Of a DNA stretch of 8,391 bases, positions 1-5,042 are shown in pieces. This DNA is from Methanobacteriota archaeon (GTDB taxonomy: Archaea; Thermoplasmatota; E2; DHVEG-1): positions 1 to 8,391 of the forward strand of contig JAPKYG010000173.1 of NCBI GenBank assembly GCA_026394435.1, in the 5' to 3' direction. The first letter of the stretch is position 1; every line of letters begins with the position of its first letter. The notes under the pieces are model-generated. The model saw nothing but the letters and a program-made list of their open reading frames with translations, had not been told where the DNA came from and made no database searches. The position numbers were made by a program, and so were the translations under genes.

Positions 1-1
1 T

Positions 2-256
2 CCGAAACGGTACTCAATTCAAACAGCTGAGATCATGCTCAAGTCTCATAGTGCAAAAAAAATTTTCGAACGTCATCCTGGATTCCGAAAGCGATATCCC
101 AATGGTGGTTTCTGGAGTGGGTATGAACATCATGAATCAACTGGGATAAAAAATCTTGACCACTCGATCGCGTATTGCAGAGATCAGCAGCGTCATCATG
201 GGGTAACAGTCATTGATGATCGACAGCAAAGACTGCCTGTGTTCGCCGCCGAGTGA
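2..256 (+). CDS. tnpA: IS200/IS605-type transposase TnpA (Y1/HUH), C-terminal part
   Basis: The frame is open from the window edge, so the gene is cut at its 5' side by the window; the ATG at 35 is internal. TnpA is a single-strand DNA transposase that nicks with one tyrosine and recognises subterminal hairpins. Seen here are the family's core run of SAKKIF followed by a basic segment and GGFWSGYEHH (equivalent to the usual GG-x-W-S-x-GY strand), then the catalytic-helix signature AYCRDQQRHHG, where a tyrosine is followed four residues later by glutamine, as expected for the nucleophile helix. The HUH histidine pair would lie upstream of the window. The C-terminal QQRLPVFAAE extension is not recognised. 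Whether the full gene is intact cannot be judged. Base composition is more GC-rich than the neighbouring sulfotransferase gene, in keeping with a mobile origin. Confidence 0.7.
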   Translation, partial: PKRYSIQTAEIMLKSHSAKKIFERHPGFRKRYPNGGFWSGYEHHESTGIKNLDHSIAYCRDQQRHHGVTVIDDRQQRLPVFAAE

Positions 257-261
257 GGATG

Positions 262-285
262 CGGCAACGCCCGAAGGGCTTGCCG
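262..285. repeat. GC-rich bulged hairpin in the IS right end
   Basis: CGGCAA (262-267) pairs with TTGCCG (280-285), C268 is bulged, and GCCC (269-272) pairs with GGGC (276-279) around a GAA loop. The hairpin follows the transposase stop by a few bases. An alternative upstream pairing, GCCGC (245-249) with GCGGC (261-265), competes with it. It may be the subterminal hairpin bound by TnpA, or part of a transcribed element-end RNA. Confidence 0.55.
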
Positions 286-310
286 AGGAAACGAGGCGGA
301 ACGGGAGATT

Positions 311-329
311 ATAAGGGCGCAGCCCTTAT
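311..329. repeat. Perfect terminal hairpin at the IS / sulfotransferase junction
   Basis: ATAAGGGC (311-318) pairs perfectly with GCCCTTAT (322-329) around a GCA loop. Its position at the element edge fits the imperfect or perfect palindrome that TnpA binds near the cleavage site. On the minus strand it supplies the in-frame TAA that ends the sulfotransferase reading frame. Confidence 0.65.
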
Positions 330-1264
330 TTTACTTCAACGAGATTCCCTTTAGGGATAAGGTTTCTCTCTTCAAAGTATTTCTTGTACATCTGAGCATA
401 TAAATCAAGCATGTGTCCTTCGAGGTTCTGCATATCATGTTTCTGGATACAATAAATAGGTACTACTATCCGCAGGAACCTCATCATTGAATAATAAAGA
501 TGATACGGGTTTCTATATATGTTAATAAACTGTGCATCTGGGAACATTTCAAGAAGATGTTTTATCCGAGCAGTATGTGCAGGGTTTTTTAATATCAAGC
601 GTTTTCCGTCTCGATAATAGGTTAATTTTTTTAAAAAATAAAGATATGTTTCTTTCCATTCATCTATTACTTCTTTGGAGACATTTTCCATGCATACGAA
701 GTTGTTATAAAAACCCATGTTTTTTGGGAAAATCCAACCATTGTAGTACGCATACGGTATAAAAGCACCAATTGCGTATTCTTCCTCCTGAGGTAAATCA
801 GTTCCCATTGGTACATCATCCATTGGTCTTTTGTCTGTGATACTTGCGGCGAGAACTGGTTTAAAAATTTTTTCACTACCAAGGAAAATACCTGGTAACG
901 TTGCAGTAAACGTTGAACAATAACCAAATGTATTATCAAGAGATAACATGTTATGAATATACGTTGTGCCACTTCTCCAGTGTCCGGTGATAAAAAGAGG
1001 AGGATGTTTAATTTCCGTTTGTTTTATGCTTTTGTTAAATTTTATTTTCTCTTTAATGCGAAAAGGTGCTATGATATTACTTAATGCAGTCGCATAGAGC
1101 ATGCGTGGCATGTATCTTATGCTGATCAGAAATTTATTTTGTGCATAGAGACGGAAAAGGTTAGTAACACTAGAACCAGCGAGAGGCTCGTATTTTACAT
1201 CGAAAACATTTCCATGTAGTTGCAATGGTTTCTCCATATTATGCCCACGACATAGTTCATTCAT
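326..1264 (-). CDS. Sulfotransferase family protein, C-terminus truncated by IS insertion
   Basis: Sulfotransferases of this type move a sulfonate group from PAPS to a hydroxyl or amine of a lipid, sugar or small molecule. Numbering from the ATG at 1264, the 5'-phosphosulfate loop PLFITGHWRSGTTYI lies at about residues 89-103. An acidic EEEYAIGAF segment typical of the Sulfotransfer_3 type is near 160. The 3'-phosphate motif IYRNPYHLYYSM lies at about 249-260, with its arginine and serine present. The protein ends GNLVEVK, exactly where relatives continue into a YEDL-like motif and several tens more residues, so the C-terminal segment is missing. The frame ends in the IS hairpin. ATG 1264 would be leaderless from the TATA box at 1286-1294; ATG 1237 is an alternative and better matches the N-terminus I expect for relatives; a TTG at 1273 precedes the likely transcript start. 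It is probably inactive or altered, and the acceptor is unknown. Confidence 0.8.
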   Translation of the reverse strand: MNELCRGHNMEKPLQLHGNVFDVKYEPLAGSSVTNLFRLYAQNKFLISIRYMPRMLYATALSNIIAPFRIKEKIKFNKSIKQTEIKHPPLFITGHWRSGTTYIHNMLSLDNTFGYCSTFTATLPGIFLGSEKIFKPVLAASITDKRPMDDVPMGTDLPQEEEYAIGAFIPYAYYNGWIFPKNMGFYNNFVCMENVSKEVIDEWKETYLYFLKKLTYYRDGKRLILKNPAHTARIKHLLEMFPDAQFINIYRNPYHLYYSMMRFLRIVVPIYCIQKHDMQNLEGHMLDLYAQMYKKYFEERNLIPKGNLVEVK

Positions 1265-1285
1265 ATATAACAATTAGCGGAAAAT

Positions 1286-1294
1286 GTTTTATAG
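1286..1294 (-). promoter_or_regulatory. TATA box of the sulfotransferase gene
   Basis: The minus strand reads CTATAAAAC. A start about 26 bases downstream falls near 1264, on the ATG there, which suggests a leaderless mRNA or a short leader to ATG 1237. Confidence 0.5.
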
Positions 1295-1363
1295 AGAAAA
1301 CCTTGGATTTTCTTTTGTTTAAAAAAAACTGAGGAAAAATAATTTAGAGAAAGATAGGGTTGA

Positions 1364-1373
1364 CTATAAAAAT
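1364..1373 (+). promoter_or_regulatory. TATA box of the Mut7-C gene
   Basis: CTATAAAAAT places the transcript start near 1395. That excludes the upstream in-frame ATG at 1379 and supports translation from 1457. Confidence 0.5.
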
Positions 1374-1456
1374 CTCAGATGACGCCAAAATATGAAAATC
1401 TTGGAAATTTTTTCGACACAAAAGACAAAACTCCTTGCTTGTTATCGTGTATTACC

Positions 1457-1927
1457 ATGAAACTGCTCTGCGATCACATGCTCGGTTCGCTTGCGAAATG
1501 GCTTCGGATTTTTGGATTTGATACCTTGTACCCAGATGCAACAACCAACGACGATGAGGTGCTTCATGTCGCGAAGGCTGAGAAACGCCTTCTTCTCTCC
1601 CGTGATAAAGAATTAATTCTTCGAGGAAAAAAAGTAAAACTAGACGTTCTAGAGATACAAACGACGGACCTTGATGAACAGTTAGCAGAAGTCCTTACCC
1701 ACATACAGATTGATTCCACACAAGTATTAACTCGATGCACGCTTTGTAATACTCCACTTATCTCTGTTGAAAAAAAAGCGATTAAAACCCATGTGCCACC
1801 AAAAGTGTTTGAAACCAGAGATCAATTCTGGTACTGCTCTGTCTGTAACAAATATTATTGGATGGGGACGCACTACGAAAATATGATTGAAAAAATCAAC
1901 GAGCTTACCAATAAAAACAATCAATAG
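1457..1927 (+). CDS. Mut7-C RNase-domain / zinc-ribbon protein
   Basis: A 156-residue protein of the Mut7-C family (PF01927), which couples a PIN-like putative RNase fold to a C-terminal zinc ribbon. It is probably a cytosolic RNA-processing or decay nuclease, although the archaeal members are not well characterised. The N-terminus MKLLCDHMLGSLAKWLRIFG is the family signature (usually D-x-M-L-G-x-L-A-x-W-L-R-x-x-G). Acidic residues that would form the metal site include D6, D22 and D50, the last in LLLSRD. Two CxxC knuckles follow at about C94/C97 and C127/C130. An in-frame ATG at 1379 would add 26 residues that do not match the family and lies before the predicted transcript start, so 1457 is chosen. 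No clear Shine-Dalgarno site precedes it. It converges on the DUF424 gene. Confidence 0.87.
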   Translation: MKLLCDHMLGSLAKWLRIFGFDTLYPDATTNDDEVLHVAKAEKRLLLSRDKELILRGKKVKLDVLEIQTTDLDEQLAEVLTHIQIDSTQVLTRCTLCNTPLISVEKKAIKTHVPPKVFETRDQFWYCSVCNKYYWMGTHYENMIEKINELTNKNNQ

Positions 1928-1930
1928 AAA

Positions 1931-2227
1931 TCAGACCATCTGAACAATCTGCGCGTGCGGGACTCCTTTGATTTTAAGAATACAATCAGGGTCGACCAGT
2001 CCAAGTTCTATAGCACATTTCACGGTTTCTTTTCCGACTAGGTTTGCAATTGTTGCATCAAGGAGAAATTTTTTTAAGGTTTTTTTATCAATTCGTTCCC
2101 CATCGTAGAAATGTTTCGCGACATCAATCTGTAGTTTTCCATTCCGAAATTTCTTGCCAAGGAGGTGCTCATCGCAGGCGCCGATGACGAGGTCATCGCC
2201 TTGCTGGTAGACTTTGACACTGATCAT
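1931..2227 (-). CDS. DUF424 family protein
   Basis: A 98-residue member of DUF424 (PF04242), a small protein conserved across archaea and of unknown function. The match is end to end: an opening MISVKVYQQGDD, the CDEHLLGKKFRNGKL segment, a FYDGERID turn, ATIANLVGKETV, and the closing GVPHAQIV that is the most recognisable family motif. Full family length, with no signal peptide or membrane segment, so it is probably cytosolic. The ATG is preceded on the minus strand by GGAATG about seven bases upstream, and a TATA box lies at 2277-2286. The stop codon is three bases from that of the converging Mut7-C gene. Family members often sit near translation or RNA-processing genes, so a role there is plausible but unproven. 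Confidence 0.9.
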   Translation of the reverse strand: MISVKVYQQGDDLVIGACDEHLLGKKFRNGKLQIDVAKHFYDGERIDKKTLKKFLLDATIANLVGKETVKCAIELGLVDPDCILKIKGVPHAQIVQMV

Positions 2228-2276
2228 GTGCTTTCATTCCTTTTTTGCTGTCTTTATGTTCTTATTAGGTAATACT

Positions 2277-2286
2277 CTTTTATATG
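2277..2286 (-). promoter_or_regulatory. TATA box of the DUF424 gene
   Basis: The minus strand reads CATATAAAAG. The predicted transcript start is near 2256, giving a leader of about 28 bases. Confidence 0.5.
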
Positions 2287-2293
2287 AATTTCG

Positions 2294-2310
2294 AAAAAAT
2301 GAGAGAAAAA
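2294..2310 (-). terminator. T-run terminator after the small membrane protein gene
   Basis: The minus strand carries T5 (2310-2306) then T6 (2299-2294) without a hairpin, the usual archaeal pattern. It sits between the small gene's stop at 2346 and the DUF424 TATA box. Confidence 0.5.
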
Positions 2311-2345
2311 CCAGGTGTTGCTTTAAATACAGCTCATAATCCTGT

Positions 2346-2504
2346 TTATTGTGCAATGATCATGATAAAAAGTCCAACCACAAGCAGGGTACACACGACG
2401 GTTAATTTGATGACTTTCGTTTTTACGGTAAATTTGACATAGCGTTGGTTTATTGATGGACAACAAATACTTGTGTTATCTTTTCTTCGTAAGATCGTTT
2501 TCAT
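2346..2504 (-). CDS. Small single-pass membrane protein, 52 residues
   Basis: Not recognised as a known family. The protein begins MKTILRRKDNTSICCPSINQ, a basic, polar N-terminus with an adjacent cysteine pair at residues 14-15. It continues through a basic stretch (RYVKFTVKTKVIK, about 21-33) into a hydrophobic segment at about 34-50 (LTVVCTLLVVGLFIMII) and stops two residues later. By the positive-inside rule the long N-terminal part would be cytoplasmic with the tail end in or just outside the membrane. Support as a real gene: an ATG, a GAGG Shine-Dalgarno site eight bases upstream, a TATA-like box at 2538-2547 correctly placed for a start near 2517, and T-runs after the stop. It is separate from the MFS gene upstream, which has its own T-rich end. 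The function is unknown; a regulatory or membrane-stress peptide, or a small subunit, are only guesses. Confidence 0.55.
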   Translation of the reverse strand: MKTILRRKDNTSICCPSINQRYVKFTVKTKVIKLTVVCTLLVVGLFIMIIAQ

Positions 2505-2535
2505 AGGGTTGCCTCAACAAGTATTGTTGTTGTCC
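2458..2535. repeat. Long inverted repeat enclosing the small gene's start codon
   Basis: The left arm (2458-2475) GGACAACAAATACTTGTG pairs with the right arm (2515-2535): nine pairs, a three-base bulge, then eight pairs. The loop of about 40 bases contains the ATG at 2504 and the space just after the GAGG. In the minus-strand mRNA this would form a leader hairpin holding the start codon in its loop. Confidence 0.55.
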
Positions 2536-2537
2536 GC

Positions 2538-2547
2538 GCTATAAAGG
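2538..2547 (-). promoter_or_regulatory. TATA-like box of the small membrane protein gene
   Basis: The minus strand reads CCTTTATAGC, centred about 26 bases before a start near 2517. Just upstream of it in transcription order lies a perfect ten-base palindrome GTTGTACAAC (2552-2561), a possible operator. Confidence 0.4.
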
Positions 2548-2551
2548 ACTT

Positions 2552-2561
2552 GTTGTACAAC
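2552..2561. promoter_or_regulatory. Palindrome next to the small gene's promoter
   Basis: GTTGTACAAC is a perfect ten-base palindrome immediately upstream of the TATA-like box, where archaeal activators commonly bind. Such short palindromes also occur by chance. Confidence 0.25.
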
Positions 2562-2600
2562 CCATACCAGATTCCTGAAGTATGCTCATTTGAAATCCCT

Positions 2601-2619
2601 TAAAAGAGTAAAAAACCCC
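2601..2619 (-). terminator. T-run terminator after the MFS gene
   Basis: The minus strand reads GGGG, T6 (2615-2610), then ACTC and T4. It lies about 70 bases past the MFS stop and before the promoter of the small gene. Confidence 0.4.
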
Positions 2620-2686
2620 TTTGCGCATCACTTTTTTTGTCTGTTGTGTTGAACTTTTATAGTTACGGATGACAAAGAAAGACAAT

Positions 2687-3946
2687 TTATCGTTGCGCTT
2701 CGATTACTTCAAGCTCTTTTGTTTTTGTCTCATAGGGATGGAAGAGGAACACAAGAATGATTGGGACAATCATAAGAAGTCCTCCGAAGACCCAAAACAA
2801 TTCCATATTAGGAGAAACGGTCAGCATGATTGCAGCAAGTGCGGGTCCAAGGACATACGAGACCCGTGCTGTTGTTGTCGCCCATCCCAAACAGCTTCCG
2901 CGCCGCTCCGTCGGAAAAATCTCTGGGATATATACAATAACCCAGACATAGGAGAACCCAAGGAAAAACCCCGCGATAACCGCAATGATACGAGCAATAT
3001 CAATAGGAGTTAGGCCAAGGAGCACGACAAATAGTCCAAGTCCTGCGCATCCGATAATCAGACCTGTTTTTCTCCCTATTCTATCCATCATCCAGCCGCC
3101 GATAATCGACCCGGCCATCATCATCAGTAGACTACCGAGTAAGGTCAATGACCATTGGTCTAGAGAATATCCATGGATGTCCATGAAGAAATGACCGGCC
3201 CATAGCACAAACATTGAGACGATGAGCCAACACATCCAGATAATACCTGAGAAAATAATATATTTCATATCGCATCGGTTGATGACACCAAGCCCGTAGA
3301 AATGTTTTTTTCGTTTGCCAAGTTTTCTCTCTTCTTTAATGAGTTCATATCGTTTTGTCTCTTTCATGAAGAGCCATATGAGAAGGACCGGTATCATAAA
3401 CAGGAACATGATCCCGTACATCCATTTCCAACTCAGTCCTAACCGAGAGAGTAATGGGGGAATAATTGCCTGAAGGGGAATCAAACTCATGAAATACACA
3501 ATAGAGATATATTTCGCTCGTTTTTCCGCCGGTGCTTCTTCGCTAATCGGGATGGTCCACATGTTTGATACGGTAGCAAATATGATGATGGTAAAAAACA
3601 GCATATAGAGATGAAATGATGGTGTTGCATAGACGATTCCAAGCGACGCAAACCCGAACAAGAAAATCAGAATAAGCAAGGATTTTTTTCTCCCTATGAT
3701 ATCGGTCAGTCCGTTCAAAAGGAAAATCAAAAACGTAGGAATGAAATACACCACCTTCCACCAGGCATATTCCGTATCAGTAACAGAATACTCCTTCAGA
3801 ATATTAGGAATCGCGGTTGTCTCGATAATGGAGAGGTACTGATCCATAAGAGCGATTGTTCCCATGAAGATGATAAGATAAATGATATAGCGGCGGGTTC
3901 GTTCATTTTTAAAACTACCGATTGGTTTCTTCTCTTCGCTTTCCAT
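2687..3946 (-). CDS. Major facilitator superfamily transporter
   Basis: A 419-residue, twelve-segment integral membrane protein of the MFS, a secondary transporter usually driven by protons. Loop motif A appears in both halves: GLTDIIGRKKS at about 79-89 and GGWMMDRIGRKTG at about 283-295. The C-half carries PEIFPTERRG (about 341-350), which is typical of the sugar-porter and aromatic/organic-acid symporter branches. A charged central loop (KETKRYELIKEERKLGKRKK) separates the six-helix halves. The N-half has an acidic residue in helix 1 (MDQYL) that may take part in coupling. An in-frame ATG at 3994 would overlap the preceding gene by 41 bases. ATG 3946 is preferred because it begins seven bases after that gene's TGA, next to a purine-rich GAGAGAG stretch, implying an operon and coupled translation. 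The substrate is unknown; context suggests export or uptake of whatever the LuxE-like and transglutaminase-like proteins handle. Confidence 0.85.
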   Translation of the reverse strand: MESEEKKPIGSFKNERTRRYIIYLIIFMGTIALMDQYLSIIETTAIPNILKEYSVTDTEYAWWKVVYFIPTFLIFLLNGLTDIIGRKKSLLILIFLFGFASLGIVYATPSFHLYMLFFTIIIFATVSNMWTIPISEEAPAEKRAKYISIVYFMSLIPLQAIIPPLLSRLGLSWKWMYGIMFLFMIPVLLIWLFMKETKRYELIKEERKLGKRKKHFYGLGVINRCDMKYIIFSGIIWMCWLIVSMFVLWAGHFFMDIHGYSLDQWSLTLLGSLLMMMAGSIIGGWMMDRIGRKTGLIIGCAGLGLFVVLLGLTPIDIARIIAVIAGFFLGFSYVWVIVYIPEIFPTERRGSCLGWATTTARVSYVLGPALAAIMLTVSPNMELFWVFGGLLMIVPIILVFLFHPYETKTKELEVIEAQR

Positions 3947-3953
3947 CTCTCTC

Positions 3954-4931
3954 TCACTCTCTGAAAACAATCCCTTTGTTATCTGATAAATCAAGAGTTA
4001 TTGCTTTTGACCCACGTTTTTTGCGTGCCATAGCATCATAGGCTTCTTTGCCTCCCGCATCTTCAATTATTTTTTTTCCCATTTTATTTTGATGTTGAAT
4101 GCTGATATTGATGCGCTCCATAGAACCGGGAGCAATCCTTTTTAAAAGATTAGCCCCTGCACCTAAACCATATGGGATCGATTCCATAGTCTCAGTTGTT
4201 CCAGGCAGTGCAAAGAACCAGACGCCAAGAGAATCCTCACCAAACTTCGTAATTGGGATGCCGCCTGCTGCTTGCCGTTCTGCGGTGGGACCGACATGAG
4301 CAACAACCCATTTTCCATCAATAAATGCCTCTCCTTCCCCTTCCATCATAAAGAATCCCATTTGATCGTACCATTTTTTTACCAATGGATCCGACCCAAC
4401 CATAGAATCGTACCATGTTTGAATCATGTTCATCGCAAACGTCTTGTATCGTGCCTTGATCCCAGCGCAACGACACAATGCTATGAACACACTGATTAAA
4501 TGAAAACAGGTTCCCGTACCCCGACGTATAGTCTCTTCAACAGGATCCATCGGGCAAATTTCTAAATCAAGCTTTTCTTTGACGAATTCAAAAGCAGTTT
4601 TTGCGAACTCATAGTCTGTTTTCTGAAATGCACCAAGGTGATGAGCAAGAGCCACAACCTCAGGAGCGCACGGGTTACAATAAAGTGTAGGTCTGAGGTA
4701 TTTTTCCTCAGTGACGCCGCATCTCATTCCTTCCTTAAAAGGCGGTAATTCATAGGGTCGTTTTGGTCTGACATATCGTTCCTCGGAACCATGGATTGTC
4801 CGGAGTTTTTTCAAATCACCAAGGTTGGTGAGTAACACCTTACTCAGTGAAAGACCACCGCCAATCAGCAGTTTCAGATAGGTTTTATGTGGGATGTATT
4901 CCCTATCTTTCATCTCTCGGAAATTCAGCAT
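3954..4931 (-). CDS. Transglutaminase-like superfamily protein
   Basis: A soluble protein of about 325 residues with a transglutaminase-like (papain-fold) core, a family of cysteine proteases, amidases and transamidases that act on amide bonds. Numbering from ATG 4931, the entry motif KYLRPTLYCNPCAPEV is near 77-92. The nucleophile motif GTGTCFHLISVFIALCRCAG has its cysteine at about 142, followed by IKARY, the usual G-I-x-A-R strand. The EAFIDGKW strand (about 201-208) corresponds to the family's HAW-x-E-x-x-x-x-G-x-W, yet the expected histidine is not there and the following DPT is HVGPT. The active site is therefore atypical. The C-terminal third is not recognised. Starts at 4961 and 4913 are possible; TATA-like TTTATTAA at 4973-4980 puts the transcript start near 4950, favouring 4931 or 4913. 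The stop lies seven bases before the MFS start. Confidence 0.72.
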   Translation of the reverse strand: MLNFREMKDREYIPHKTYLKLLIGGGLSLSKVLLTNLGDLKKLRTIHGSEERYVRPKRPYELPPFKEGMRCGVTEEKYLRPTLYCNPCAPEVVALAHHLGAFQKTDYEFAKTAFEFVKEKLDLEICPMDPVEETIRRGTGTCFHLISVFIALCRCAGIKARYKTFAMNMIQTWYDSMVGSDPLVKKWYDQMGFFMMEGEGEAFIDGKWVVAHVGPTAERQAAGGIPITKFGEDSLGVWFFALPGTTETMESIPYGLGAGANLLKRIAPGSMERINISIQHQNKMGKKIIEDAGGKEAYDAMARKKRGSKAITLDLSDNKGIVFRE

Positions 4932-4972
4932 GCAAGTGTTTCCCAGAAAGGAAAGTAGCATATATTCTTTTC

Positions 4973-4980
4973 TTAATAAA
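4973..4980 (-). promoter_or_regulatory. TATA-like box of the transglutaminase-MFS operon
   Basis: The minus strand reads TTTATTAA, predicting a start near 4950. The 111-base gap after the LuxE-like gene has no clear T-run, so read-through from that gene is also possible. Confidence 0.35.
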
Positions 4981-5042
4981 CCACTCTTCTCTCATTTTCG
5001 TTCTTTTATTAACAATCTGTTCATTTCATAGTTACGGTAAAT

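Larger units (their letters stand above)
1..330 (+). mobile_element. IS200/IS605-family element, right-hand part
   Basis: The stretch holds the end of a TnpA-like reading frame followed by about 70 bases of GC-rich sequence with two compact hairpins, the usual layout of the right end of an IS200/IS605 element. No inverted terminal repeats or target duplication are expected for this family. The right boundary is inferred to lie at about 326-340, because minus-strand codons from about 340 upward still match the sulfotransferase family. A sequence TCAA at 336-339 resembles cleavage tetranucleotides known in the family, but this is not proof. The left end and any tnpB lie outside the window. Confidence 0.65.

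Noticed and set aside
35..256. A separate 73-residue gene starting at ATG 35
   Set aside because: The frame is open to the window edge and the residues before the ATG continue the transposase pattern, so it is the tail of a longer gene.
2669..3013. Plus-strand frame with several cysteine motifs opposite the MFS gene
   Set aside because: It lies wholly antisense to a well-supported membrane transporter; the cysteine pattern comes from the complement of transporter codons. A TATA-like CTTTTATAG at 2653-2661 is likely chance.
2422..5042. Short shared strings such as ATAGTTACGG at about 2659 and 5028, and ACGGTAAATTT at about 2425 and 5034
   Set aside because: Matches of 10-11 bases with no common context beyond intergenic or 3' positions; expected by chance in AT-rich sequence of this length.
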